From Streptomyces shenzhenensis (lineage in GTDB: Bacteria > Actinomycetota > Actinomycetes > Streptomycetales > Streptomycetaceae), in contig NZ_JAJONF010000015.1 in assembly GCF_021462265.1 (NCBI RefSeq), positions 124,001 to 188,000 on the forward strand: 64,000 nucleotides of DNA, written 5' to 3'. Shown here piece after piece: positions 33,984 to 42,810 of this stretch (position 1 is its first letter; the number at the start of each line of letters is the position of its first letter). Made by a program: the position numbers and the translations under genes. The notes beneath the pieces are model-generated. The model was not told where the DNA came from. It did not search any database and saw nothing but the letters and a program-made list of their open reading frames with translations.

Positions 33984-34173
33984 CCCGGCACCCGGCGTCG
34001 TCTTGCACCGGTGCCGGCTTTCCGGCGGCGGACGGCGACCCGCCCGGGCCGGACGCCGCACCTTCCGGCCCGATCGGCCGGGACGAGGCGGGCCCGGCGT
34101 CACCCGGACACCGGGCCCGTCGCCTCGACGGCCGTCGGCCGTCGGCCGCGCCCGCCCTCTCCGAAAGGACGTC

Positions 34174-35019
34174 ATGCTCTGCCGCACCGCGGACCTGATC
34201 GCCGAAGCCCATGCGTCGGGCTCCGGCATAGCCGCCTTCAACGTCATCACCCTGGAACACGTCCAGGCCGTCGCCGACGCCGCACAGCGCACCGGCCGGC
34301 CGGCGATCGTGCAGATCAGCCAGAACGCCGTCCGCCACTACGGCGGCGACGTCATGCCGTTGGCGGCCGCCACGACCGCGGCAGCCACGAGCAGCGGAGC
34401 CAGGCTCGCGATGCACCTGGATCACGTCGAGGACGTCGAACTGCTGCACCGCACGGCCGAGTGCGGGGCCAGTTCGGTCATGTACGACGCCTCCCGGCTG
34501 CCGGACGAGAAGAACACCGCCGCAACCCGCGCCGCCGCCCGCTGGGCGCACGACCACGGCCTGTTCATCGAGGCCGAACTCGGTGAGATCGGGGGCAAGG
34601 GCTCGGCGCACCTCCCCGGTGTGCGCACCGACCCGAAGGACGCCGCCCGGTTCGTGGCCGAGACCGGCGTGGACGCCCTCGCCGTCGCCGTGGGCAGCAG
34701 CCACGCCATGGTCACCCGCGCCGCCGCGCTGGACCTCGGCCTGATCTCCCGCCTGCGGGACGAGGTGCCCGTGCCCCTGGTCCTGCACGGCTCCTCCGGC
34801 GTGCCGCACCCGACGCTGAGGTCCGCCGTCGAACACGGCATGACGAAGATCAACATCGGGACGCTGCTCAACGTCGCCTTCACTCGGGCGGTCCGTCGGG
34901 CACTGGCCGAAGCGCCGGAACTGGTCGACCCGCGCCGCTATCTGACGCCGGCCCGGTCCGCGATGACCGACACGATCGCCGACTGCCTCACGACACTGAC
35001 AGCGCCCGCATCACCCTGA
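34174..35019 (+). CDS. Class II aldolase, tagatose/fructose-bisphosphate type
   Basis: 281 residues of the zinc aldolase family that includes KbaY, GatY and Fba. The start of the barrel reads AFNVITLEHVQAV. A zinc-ligand motif is HLDHVED, followed by EAELGEIGGKG and LHGSSGVP with the catalytic-site His. NIGT is the phosphate loop. With the upstream SIS protein and PfkB kinase it would split tagatose 1,6-bisphosphate into glyceraldehyde 3-phosphate and dihydroxyacetone phosphate. It lies 190 bp after the SIS gene and has AAAGGA before the ATG. Confidence 0.9.
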   Translation: MLCRTADLIAEAHASGSGIAAFNVITLEHVQAVADAAQRTGRPAIVQISQNAVRHYGGDVMPLAAATTAAATSSGARLAMHLDHVEDVELLHRTAECGASSVMYDASRLPDEKNTAATRAAARWAHDHGLFIEAELGEIGGKGSAHLPGVRTDPKDAARFVAETGVDALAVAVGSSHAMVTRAAALDLGLISRLRDEVPVPLVLHGSSGVPHPTLRSAVEHGMTKINIGTLLNVAFTRAVRRALAEAPELVDPRRYLTPARSAMTDTIADCLTTLTAPASP

Positions 35020-35140
35020 CGGCGAGCCGGTCCGGCTTGTCGAGGTGCGGAATCCGGCGAGGAGCCCGGCAGCCTCGCCTTTACACCTGATCCAGACGCC
35101 GTAGACGCCTGACGGAACATCAGCCCGTGCGTCATTCACG

Positions 35141-35157
35141 CGTCATGGCGCATGACG
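35141..35157. promoter_or_regulatory. CGTCATG-GCG-CATGACG dyad
   Basis: A perfect 7-bp inverted repeat with a 3-bp centre in a gene-free region. It could be an operator left from a lost gene. No adjacent start codon uses it clearly. Confidence 0.3.
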
Positions 35158-35287
35158 AACACGTCCCGTTCCCGCCGAACAACCCGCCCCTCAAACGAAA
35201 GCGCAGGCCACGCGGCGCCGTCCGGCTTCACGTGTTCCCACGCCGGGAAACAGGTCGAGCAGCCAGAGGAAGTCAGAAAACAGCAGG

Positions 35288-35344
35288 TCAGCTGCCTTGC
35301 CCGGCAGGCTCCAGAATCGCCACGCACTCCACGTGATGCGTCAT
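35288..35344 (-). pseudogene. 3' relic of a TrmA/RlmD-type RNA methyltransferase gene
   Basis: The minus strand reads TFSMTHHVECVAILEPAG and then QGS before a stop. This is the characteristic C-terminus of TrmA/RlmD-type RNA 5-methyluridine methyltransferases. No continuing similarity is seen upstream, so only about 20 codons remain. It is a probable recombination scar. Confidence 0.5.
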
Positions 35345-35655
35345 CGAAAAGGTCGGTCTGAGCGAGTCCGAGAAAAGACCAGGTCAAAGCCCCTTTCACG
35401 CCTCATTGCCCTGCGTGCGGGCGTCCAGAGCGGCAGACGAGCGTCACGCCGACAGCCCGTCCCTGCTGCTCAGGGCAGAAGAGACTGCGCAACGGTAGCT
35501 CTACGACGCCCTGGGCCGGGCCGCGCAAGTCGTCCAGTGACTCCGGCAGACGCCGCCGGACAGGCCGGTGCCGTCGACGGTCAGGTCGGCTTCCGCGGGC
35601 GGGATCGAGTGAAGCCGTAGGCCCTGCAGCACGTTTGTGAGTGATCTTCTTTCGG

Positions 35656-36414
35656 CTAGAGGTTGTAACCGCCTGACACCTCGATGTTCTGAGCGGTGAC
35701 CCAGCGGCTCTCGTCGGAGACCAGTGAGGCGATCATGACGCCGATGTCGTCGGGTTCACCGACCCGGCCGAGTGCGGTCCTCGCGGCGAGGGCCGGAACA
35801 ACCTCGGGGAACCGGGTGAAGGCATCGTCGGCGATTCGGGTGCGGGTCGATCCCGGCGAGACCGCGTTGACACGGATGCCCCGCGTGCTGAATTCCTTGG
35901 CCATGTACCGCGTCAGCACGACCAGGCCGCCCTTCATCGACGCGTATGCCGCATAGCCGGGCTCCAGGCCGGCCGTCGCCGCCGCGTTGCTGCTCGTGTT
36001 GACGATGGCCCCGCCGTCCGCCATCAGGGGCAGCAGCCTCTGCGTCAGGAAGTACGGTCCCTTGAGCAGGACCCGCATGAGGCTGTCGAACGCCTCCTCG
36101 GTCGTGTCCTCGATCAACGACGTCTGCGCGAAACCGGCGTTGTTGACCAGGTAGTCGAAGGTGTCGCGCTGCCAGGTGTCGCGCAGCACGTCGGCCACCG
36201 TGTCGCGGAATGCCGCCAAGGTGGCGGTCTCGCCGACGTCCAGCGGCAGTGCGACGGCCGTGCCGCCCTCCTTCTCGATGGCGGCGGCCGTCTCCTGCCC
36301 TCCTTGCGGGTTGTTGCCGTAGGTCAGGATGACTCCGGTTCCGCGTTTGGCGATCTGGATCGCTGCGCTTCGTCCGATGCCGGAGCTGGCGCCCGTGACG
36401 ATGGCGACCTTCAT
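35656..36414 (-). CDS. Short-chain dehydrogenase/reductase
   Basis: 252-residue classical SDR. The cofactor motif is TGASSGIG, NNAG lies mid-protein, and the catalytic Ser and Tyr-x3-Lys fall in VNTSSNAAATAG and YASMKGG. The tail has GVMIASLVSDESRWVTAQNI with the usual SGGY end. A second-strand residue pattern (TYGNN) suggests NADP. The ATG has TGAGGAACACC-like purines upstream. It lies downstream of the broken alpha/beta hydrolase and the ABM-domain gene, which are probably one transcription unit under AraC control. Confidence 0.92.
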   Translation of the reverse strand: MKVAIVTGASSGIGRSAAIQIAKRGTGVILTYGNNPQGGQETAAAIEKEGGTAVALPLDVGETATLAAFRDTVADVLRDTWQRDTFDYLVNNAGFAQTSLIEDTTEEAFDSLMRVLLKGPYFLTQRLLPLMADGGAIVNTSSNAAATAGLEPGYAAYASMKGGLVVLTRYMAKEFSTRGIRVNAVSPGSTRTRIADDAFTRFPEVVPALAARTALGRVGEPDDIGVMIASLVSDESRWVTAQNIEVSGGYNL

Positions 36415-36470
36415 GGTGTTCCTCCTGGGGTGCGGTCGTGCGTGGGTTGTGTGTGACTGCGCGGGCCGCG

Positions 36471-36990
36471 CTACGCGGCGGACTTCGGGGGCAGGACTCG
36501 GGCGAGCCGGACTGTGCGTGCCCGGCGGGCCGTGGCCGAGATGTGGGCCTGCGGGTACAGGGCGTCGAATCCGTGGAAGCCGCCTGCCCGGACATGGAGT
36601 TCGGCCTGACCGCCGGCCGCCCGGATACGGATGGCGTGGTCGGCGTCCTCGTCGCGGAGGACTTCGGCGGAGGCGGTGTCGACGTAGGTGGCCGGCAGGC
36701 CCGAGAGGTCGTCGGCCGGCGCGGGTGACACATAGGCGGGTACCTGGTCATCGTGAGGTCGCCGACGACGCAGCGCCACCCGAACGCGTTCATCTCACAG
36801 GCCAGACGCCGGGCCCGTCCGAGTACCGGCGGCTGGAGGCGCCGGTGTTGCGGTGGTCGAGCATGGGGCCGATCAGCACCTGCGCGGCGATCGCCGGGGT
36901 GCCGAGGCCGCGGGCCAGCGGGTGACGCCGGCAGCGAGGCCGCCGCCCGCGTCGGCGCCGCGACGACGATCGGGGCGGTCGGGGAAGGCC
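36471..36990 (-). pseudogene. Frameshifted alpha/beta hydrolase (acetyl-hydrolase type)
   Basis: Several minus-strand frames must be joined to restore the protein. DAGGGLAAGV is the nucleophile elbow, with the usual S/A replaced around it. GTPAIAAQVLIGPMLDHRN comes next, followed by NAFGWRCVVGDL and then PAYVSPAPADDLSGLPATYV. RDEDADHAIRIRAAGGQAEL and the catalytic-His segment GGFHGFDALYP finish it. At least three frame changes and a missing N-terminus make it non-functional. Intact relatives deacylate short esters. Confidence 0.75.
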
Positions 36991-37018
36991 GGGGCCTGGG
37001 TGTAGGGCGATCGGCAGG

Positions 37019-37336
37019 TCAGAAGGCGGCCTTGCCCCGGACCGGCACGTAGTCGGTGTATTCGGATTCCTTGGCCAGCAGTCCGTCGATCTGCGCCACG
37101 ATGGCTTGGGCGGCCTCGCCGGCGAAGATCCGGTGGTGGTCCTCCTCGCTGGTCCAGCCCTCGGTGACGTGGACGACGTCGGGGTCGGACGCGGAACGGG
37201 AGACGAGGTAGACGACACAGAGTTCGCTCGCGCCGGGACTGCCCTCGTCCAGACCGGTCAACAGCAGGTCGACCAGTCGGTCGCCCATGCCTGGCTTGGC
37301 GGTCAAGGTGGCGTTGAAACCGTAGTTGGCGATCAT
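37019..37336 (-). CDS. Antibiotic-biosynthesis-monooxygenase (ABM) fold protein
   Basis: 105-residue dimeric alpha/beta barrel protein. The opening NYGFNATLTAKPGMGDRLVD and the central VVHVTEGWTSEEDHH with paired His are typical of ABM-domain quinol monooxygenase-like proteins. The start at 37336 has AGAAGG upstream; an upstream ATG at 37372 is also possible. It diverges from the AraC-family gene and is followed by the hydrolase relic and the SDR, which suggests a small quinone- or aldehyde-handling operon. Confidence 0.88.
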   Translation of the reverse strand: MIANYGFNATLTAKPGMGDRLVDLLLTGLDEGSPGASELCVVYLVSRSASDPDVVHVTEGWTSEEDHHRIFAGEAAQAIVAQIDGLLAKESEYTDYVPVRGKAAF

Positions 37337-37402
37337 TGCCTTCTTCTCGGTAGTGGAGTGAGGTGATGCCATTCAACCGAGGTGACCTGCGAAAACACTA
37401 GA

Positions 37403-37433
37403 ACGATGCTCGCTCGTACTTGCACGATCCTCG
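37403..37433. promoter_or_regulatory. Direct repeat between AraC and ABM genes
   Basis: ACGATGCTCG (37403-37412) and ACGATCCTCG (37424-37433) are 21 bp apart, two helical turns, in the divergent promoter region. This is the usual arrangement of AraC half-sites. Confidence 0.5.
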
Positions 37434-37475
37434 TAGTCATGGGAGCCGCGCGCGGAATGGTGCTGCAATGGACGC

Positions 37476-38381
37476 ATGCCCCTCGAAGAGCTCCGCAGCC
37501 TGCTGACCCGGCATGCCCGGCCCGACTGGACCACTGCCATCGACGGCGTCCTGATCTCGAAGGTCGACCGATCGGATCCGCCGGAGCCCTCGATGTCCGG
37601 CACGGTGCTGGCGGTCATCGCCCAGGGCTCCAAGCGTCTCGCGCTGGGTGACCGCGTGTACGAGTACGGCGCCGGGCAGTATTTGGTCGCATCCGTCGAC
37701 CTGCCCGTCAGCGGGCAGTTCACCCGGGCCGACGCCGAGCAGCCGGCGCTGGGGTTCGGACTCGTGCTGGAACCGCCGGCTGTCGCCGAGTTGCTGTTGC
37801 AGGCCGGGCCCGGAGACACCCCCCGCACCGGCGGAGGTGCGCCGTCGGGGATCATCGTCAGCGACGCTCCGGCCGCGCTGCTCGATGCGGTGGTCCGGCT
37901 ACTGCGTCTGCTCGACGAGCCCCGCGACCGGGCCGTACTCGCCCCATTGGTCACACGCGAGATCCTGTGGCGCCTGATCACCGGCGACCAGGGCGCGACA
38001 GTCCGCCAACTCGGCCTGGCCGACAGCAGCCTCAGCCACGTCTCCCGGGCCGTGGGCTGGATCCGCGAGCACTACGCGGAGCCCTTCCGGGTCGAGGACG
38101 TGGCGCGGATGTCCGGGATGAGCGTCTCCGCCTTCTACCGCAACTTCCAGGCGGTGACCGCGATGAGCCCCATTCAGTTCCAGAAACAGATCAGGCTGCA
38201 GGAGGCGCGACTGCTGCTCGCCACCCGTCCGGGCGACGTCACCGGCGTCGGCCACCGCGTCGGCTATGACAACCCGTCACAGTTCAGCCGCGAATACCGC
38301 CGCCAGTTCGGGGCGCCCCCCAGCAAGGACGCGGTCCGACTGCGTCAGGCCGTGCGTACTCCTTCGGGTGTCCTTCCCTGA
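37476..38381 (+). CDS. AraC-family transcriptional regulator
   Basis: 301 residues. The N-terminal AraC_N-type sensory region covers residues 20-165 (VLAVIAQGSKRLALGDRVYE). The C-terminal double helix-turn-helix has FRVEDVARMSGMSVSAFYRN and GVGHRVGYDNPSQFSREYRR. It is divergent from the ABM/hydrolase/SDR group, which it probably controls. The ligand is unknown. Confidence 0.92.
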   Translation: MPLEELRSLLTRHARPDWTTAIDGVLISKVDRSDPPEPSMSGTVLAVIAQGSKRLALGDRVYEYGAGQYLVASVDLPVSGQFTRADAEQPALGFGLVLEPPAVAELLLQAGPGDTPRTGGGAPSGIIVSDAPAALLDAVVRLLRLLDEPRDRAVLAPLVTREILWRLITGDQGATVRQLGLADSSLSHVSRAVGWIREHYAEPFRVEDVARMSGMSVSAFYRNFQAVTAMSPIQFQKQIRLQEARLLLATRPGDVTGVGHRVGYDNPSQFSREYRRQFGAPPSKDAVRLRQAVRTPSGVLP

Positions 38382-38545
38382 ATCCGGACTGGACTCCGCG
38401 AGTCCGCCTGGGAACTGCCCCGCGTCCTCGCCGACCGGGGCCCTGGCGCGGCGGCCGTCGTGGTGAGCAGCCTCCCCTGGCCGGCGTTCACCGGTCCGCG
38501 AGGCCAGGCCCTCGTACCGGCGAGTCGCTCGGTGCGCTGCCACCC

Positions 38546-38998
38546 ATGGAACGGCACTCCTACAGCGCCGTGTTCTGCCAAGTGACCGTCGACCCGGCCA
38601 CCGGCGAGGTACGCGTGCGGCGGCTTCTGGGCATGTTCGCCGTGGGCCGCGTCATCAACCCGCTCCTCGCGCGCAGTCAACTGGTCGGGGGCATGGTCAT
38701 GGGGCTGTCGACAGCCCTGCACGAAGAAGGCGCCCGCGATCCGGCGACGGGACGGCACATCACCACCGACTTCGCCGGCTACCACATCGCCGCACCCGCC
38801 GACATACCTGGCATCGAAGCCGACTTCGTACCCGACTACGAACCCGGCGACCCGTCAGGACTCAAGGGCGTCGGCGAAATCGGCACCGTCGGCACGGCGG
38901 CCGCGATCGCGAACGCCGTCTGGCACGCCACCGGCCGCCGCCAGCGGACCCTGCCCATCCGTCCGGACCGCGTGCTCGAGGAACAACCGACGTTGTGA
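38546..38998 (+). pseudogene. Xanthine-dehydrogenase molybdenum subunit, N-terminally truncated
   Basis: The 150 codons read as the C-terminus of a xanthine dehydrogenase large subunit: SAVFCQVTVDPATGEVRVRR, then FAVGRVINPLLARSQLVGGM, and GVGEIGTVGTAAAIANAVWH with the conserved Glu. Roughly 550 N-terminal residues, including most molybdopterin contacts, are missing. An ATG is present, but no upstream domain can be restored in any frame. It is probably non-functional, although the frame itself is intact. XdhC follows 48 bp later. Confidence 0.82.
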
Positions 38999-39046
38999 AC
39001 CGTCCACGAGAAGGGGCGCTGAGACCGCTGCCGTCGCTGCCCCGAA

Positions 39047-40018
39047 GTGTGGCCCTTCGTCGACGCCCACCGTCGGGCAGGCCGGCCCGTCTCGCTGGCC
39101 CGGCTTGTGGGCCGTGACGGTCCCGGATCAAGACCGCTGGGCGCCACCATGGCCGTCGCCGCGGACGGTACGTGGCGCGGCTCACTGTCGGGCGGCTGCG
39201 TCGAGGGCATCGTCCTGGACGCTGCCCGCGCCGTCCTGGCAGGGGCCCCGCCCCATGTGACCGCGGTGTCACCCGGGGACGACCTGCTGCCCTGGGAGGA
39301 CGCTCCCGCCTGCGCCGGCGCACTGCGCGTCCTCGTCACGCCCGCGCCGCCCGAACCTGTGCACTCCGCCATCACCACGGCGCTGGCCGACGACCGCCCG
39401 CTCGCGGTGCGGGTCGGGCTGAGGCCGCCTCACCGCTGGTCGACAGCATCCGCTGTCAGCCAACTGACCGACGTGGGAACCGCGTTCACCGAGGAACTGG
39501 TGGGTCGGCCACGGCTGCTGCTGGTCGGCGCAACAGATCTCTCCGCAGTCCTGGCCACCCTGGCCGGGACCTTGCACCGCCCGGTCGTCGTCCTGGACCC
39601 ACGGTCCGGCCATGTCGCCTCCGGGGCCTTCCCCGGCACCGCCGACGTCGTCCGTGCCTGGCCCGACGAGTGGATCGCCCGCCATCCGCTCGGCGTACAC
39701 GACGCGGTCGTCGCACTCAGCCATGACCCGCGCATCGACGACCGCGCTCTTCGCGCCGCTTTGGCCGGCCCCGCCGGGTACGTCGCCGCGCTCGGCAGCC
39801 GGGCCACCCACGCGCAACGCCTGCGGCGCCTGGCCGACGCGCCCGGACTTGACCGGCTGACCGGCCCCGCGGGCCTCGATCTCGGCGGAGCGTCGCTCGC
39901 CGAGAGCGCCCTGTCGATCCTCGCCGAACTCGTCGCGGTGGACAACGGCCGCTGCGGGCGGCGTCTGCGCGACGGTGGTCTGCCCATCCGGGCCACCACG
40001 GCCGCAGCGCACACTTAG
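39047..40018 (+). CDS. XdhC/CoxI-family molybdoenzyme maturation protein
   Basis: About 323 residues. The N-terminal XdhC domain has GSRPLGATMAVAADG and SLSGGCVEGIVLDAARAVL. The C-terminal Rossmann-like domain has PRLLLVGATDLSAVLATLAG and GYVAALGSRATHAQRLRRL. Such proteins insert or sulfurate the molybdenum cofactor of xanthine-dehydrogenase-type enzymes. The start is uncertain: GTG at 39047 lacks a clear ribosome binding site. The partner molybdenum subunit next door is truncated, so the protein may serve another enzyme or be on the way to loss. Confidence 0.88.
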   Translation: MWPFVDAHRRAGRPVSLARLVGRDGPGSRPLGATMAVAADGTWRGSLSGGCVEGIVLDAARAVLAGAPPHVTAVSPGDDLLPWEDAPACAGALRVLVTPAPPEPVHSAITTALADDRPLAVRVGLRPPHRWSTASAVSQLTDVGTAFTEELVGRPRLLLVGATDLSAVLATLAGTLHRPVVVLDPRSGHVASGAFPGTADVVRAWPDEWIARHPLGVHDAVVALSHDPRIDDRALRAALAGPAGYVAALGSRATHAQRLRRLADAPGLDRLTGPAGLDLGGASLAESALSILAELVAVDNGRCGRRLRDGGLPIRATTAAAHT

Positions 40019-40204
40019 CCGATCAGGTCGCACAAGGACGACGATGCCTGGGCGGTCTGCCGTCCGCTCGGGAACGTCGCCGGCGGCGCGCGTCGATGTG
40101 GTGCTGGCCGGCGCCGAGGAGCGCGACGAAGTCGTCCCGGCCGTAGACGACCCGTCTCGCCGTGCTGGAAGCAGAGCAGGAGGGGATGCTCGGACAGGGG
40201 TGGG

Positions 40205-40410
40205 ACGAGGTTGCCGCGCTGGATGCCGGGCGGGCCAGGCCGCGGTGACCGGCGTCGGGGCCGCGTCGCGCAGACGCAGATCCCCTCCGCCCGGCCGCTC
40301 GGCGGGTTCGTCACCGCCGAAGACGGCGTCCGCAAGGTCGACTGCTGCGAGATCACCGAAGGTGGGCACAAGGACGTCCGCGAGATCCCGCGCGGTCCGC
40401 ATGATGTCCG
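40205..40410 (-). pseudogene. Relic of a PAS/GAF-SpoIIE-type phosphatase gene
   Basis: The minus strand reads MRTARDLADVLVPTFGDLAA, then VDLADAVFGGDEP and LRLRDAAP. These match the linker-GAF portion found in many Streptomyces SpoIIE-family PP2C regulators. A second frame nearby (LVPPLSEHPLLLCFQHGE, near 40155-40205) looks like its continuation. No start or phosphatase domain remains. Confidence 0.45.
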
Positions 40411-40623
40411 GGGAGCCCCCACCCGTTCGGCAACCGCATGGGCAAGATCCAGCTGTCGGCGGGCACGCAGTTGGCCGCTGTCGTCTACGTACGGCGGCTC
40501 GGCACGGGTCACTCCGCACGTAACCGCTGGCGTGTCGCGCCGGCTCCACTCTCCTGCCGCCGGGACGCCAGTTGGTCAGTGCCCGAAGGCGCGCACAAGT
40601 CGCCGTTGTGGTGTCCAGCCGGT

Positions 40624-41562
40624 TCAGGCGCCCCGGCCCGGTAGTCGCCCGGAGGTCCCGGCGCCGGGACGATGCCGGGGAACCCATACCCGGAGCGCCC
40701 GAGGACTGATGCGGCACCGCACGGGCGTCGGCAGGCTGACAGCTTCGCCGTCCAGCCCGGCGGGAAGGGCGGGGACGTCGGCGTACACGACAACGTCGTC
40801 GGACGTGGCGAGACGGGTGAGGCCGTCAGGTCGCCCGCTGCGCAGCCTCGTGACCGTCTCGGCCGGCGTCTCCGCCCTGGCGGCCAGTACTCCCAGGAGG
40901 CCGGAGTCGAGGTGCGCACGCCTGCCGAGCACGACCGGGTCATCCAGTGGGTAAGGGTTGTTGCTCACCAGCACGGCATCCGGCCCGTGCACGGTGAGCG
41001 TCCCTGCGCGAACCACCAGCTCCGGGCCCTCGTGGCGGGCCAGGAATTCCGGAAGGATCCGCACTGCCGTACCAAGTTTGTCGTCCCGATAGGCGGGATC
41101 CCGCACCAGGGCGGCATAGGCACCGAACGACACGTTGTTGACGAAAACCCGCTCGCCTGCGTATCCCAGATCCACGCGCAGCTCGACGCCATCCGTGAGG
41201 GCCTCCAGCGCGGCCGAAGGGTCCTCACGGTCCAGACCGAGGTCCATCGCGAAGTGGTTGCGGGTACCCGCCGGAATGACCACGAAGGGCAGGCCGCTCT
41301 CCGCGGCCACCTCGGCGACAAGCGCCTGCGTACCGTCTCCGCCGGCCACCCCCAGCAGGTCCGCACCGTCATCCACCGCACGTCGGGCAACAGTCGCCAG
41401 GTCCTGGGGCAGGGAATGATCGATCAGGAAAACCTGAGCACCGATCACACGTGCTCGTTCCGCGATGCGGAACCGGCTTGCCTTCCCTCCCCCCGAACGC
41501 GGATTCACGATCAGATAGGGCCGCCGTGCGCCGGTCGTCAGTCGCGACGCGTTCTCGGTCAC
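40624..41562 (-). CDS. Diacylglycerol-kinase-family lipid kinase
   Basis: 312-residue protein of the DAGK catalytic fold. The glycine-rich start is YLIVNPRSGGGKASRF, the ATP motif GVAGGDGTQALVAEVA, and PAGTRNHFAMDLGLD is a further family block. It would phosphorylate diacylglycerol or a similar lipid. GTG at 41562 is the likely start; a longer frame to 42003 has poor composition. It stands alone between degraded regions. Confidence 0.85.
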   Translation of the reverse strand: MTENASRLTTGARRPYLIVNPRSGGGKASRFRIAERARVIGAQVFLIDHSLPQDLATVARRAVDDGADLLGVAGGDGTQALVAEVAAESGLPFVVIPAGTRNHFAMDLGLDREDPSAALEALTDGVELRVDLGYAGERVFVNNVSFGAYAALVRDPAYRDDKLGTAVRILPEFLARHEGPELVVRAGTLTVHGPDAVLVSNNPYPLDDPVVLGRRAHLDSGLLGVLAARAETPAETVTRLRSGRPDGLTRLATSDDVVVYADVPALPAGLDGEAVSLPTPVRCRISPRALRVWVPRHRPGAGTSGRLPGRGA

Positions 41563-42066
41563 GGCGCGTACCCTAAAGCCGCGTGTGCCAGCCCGGCGCA
41601 CATCACTGGTGGCAACAGGACTGCCGCGATCGCGCCCGTGGCCGACAGCGCCGCCCTCTGCCAGACCGACGATCCGGCGCTTGCGCCTGCGGCCACCGCC
41701 ACCATGACACTTCCCTCGACAGTTCCGACCTACGGCATCAGCTTGCAGCCCGGCCTGGAGAGCCGCACCCGGCACCAGGACCGCCGCAGCCGGACACGGC
41801 TGCCTCGAGATCGTTCCCTGGGGGACGGCCGAGGCATGCGCCGGTTGTCCCATTCCCTGGTGGCGGGCGGGCCCTGATCGGGACTTCGCCGGCTTGGGCG
41901 GAACGTGAGTGCGGCCCTGACGGGCCGATGCCCGAGATTGCCCCGGCCAATCGGGCGCGACTGGCGACGGGCGACGGGCGACGCCCGGATCGATCGTCAT
42001 CACAGCCGCGCGCTACTGCGATGAGTGGAGGCCGCCGCTCGCCGCGCCGGGCGATCCGCCCTCCGG
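41563..42066. other. Intergenic region without recognisable genes
   Basis: About 500 bases between the lipid kinase and the HdeD-like gene. Open frames on both strands have no start signals or family motifs. I see nothing specific here. Confidence 0.45.
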
Positions 42067-42744
42067 TCAGTGCTGGGGGTGCGGACGTGCGTGGAACAGG
42101 CGGCGCCGCCGGGCGGGCGTGCCGACAGCCAGGTGGCCGATCTCGACGCGTGTCATGATGGCCCGTACCACCTCCGTCAGGCCGAGAACTATGGCCATGA
42201 CGCCCACCACCAGGGTGAGTGTCGCGATGGAGGCGAACGGCATGACGATCATCACGATGCCGGCCATGGTGCCGATGATGCCGAAGGCCACATGCCAGCC
42301 GCGTGCGGGCATGGCCTGATCGGAGGCCGCGGCGACCGTCTCCAGGGTGCCTCGCATCAGCCAGCTGAAGCCGATCCACAGGGCGAGCAGGAAAATTGAC
42401 TCCAGCGAGCCCCGGAAGCAGATCAGTCCCAGCAGGACGGAGGCCGCGCCGGTGACGAAGTGCAGTACGCGAAGGTGCCGGGCGACGTGGGTGCCGAAGG
42501 CGGCGGCGAGTTGGAAGACGCCGGTGGCCAGCAGGTAGACACCGAAGAGGATGCCGACGACGCGGAGCGTCTCGCCCGGCCAGACCAGGGCGATGACACC
42601 CAGGGCGATGGTGGCGAGGCCCATGGTGAGCAGGATCTGCCAGCCCATGTTCGCCACGGCGGACATGCCTTCGGTCAGGCGAGCCTCTTGGGGTTCGGTG
42701 ACGCGCGGCGGAACGGGCCCGGAGGAATCGGAAGGAAATGTCAT
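42067..42744 (-). CDS. HdeD-family (DUF308) membrane protein
   Basis: 225 residues with six hydrophobic segments in DUF308 repeat pattern: GVIALVWPGETLRVVGILFG, then GLICFRGSLESIFLLALWIG and GIVMIVMPFASIATLTLVVG. AGGAGG precedes the ATG. The family includes the E. coli acid-resistance protein HdeD, but its biochemical role is not established. Confidence 0.9.
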   Translation of the reverse strand: MTFPSDSSGPVPPRVTEPQEARLTEGMSAVANMGWQILLTMGLATIALGVIALVWPGETLRVVGILFGVYLLATGVFQLAAAFGTHVARHLRVLHFVTGAASVLLGLICFRGSLESIFLLALWIGFSWLMRGTLETVAAASDQAMPARGWHVAFGIIGTMAGIVMIVMPFASIATLTLVVGVMAIVLGLTEVVRAIMTRVEIGHLAVGTPARRRRLFHARPHPQH

Positions 42745-42810
42745 GGCACCTGCCTCCTAGTGGCAGCAGCACGGTCACGTCCGTACCTGTCGATCGTCAC
42801 CCGATCAGCG

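Larger units (their letters stand above)
35020..35655. other. Remnant-bearing intergenic region
   Basis: No intact gene. It holds a perfect 7+3+7 dyad at 35141-35157 and a short methyltransferase-like relic on the minus strand near 35288-35344. The A/T content is locally higher than elsewhere. Other frames have no recognisable content. Confidence 0.5.
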
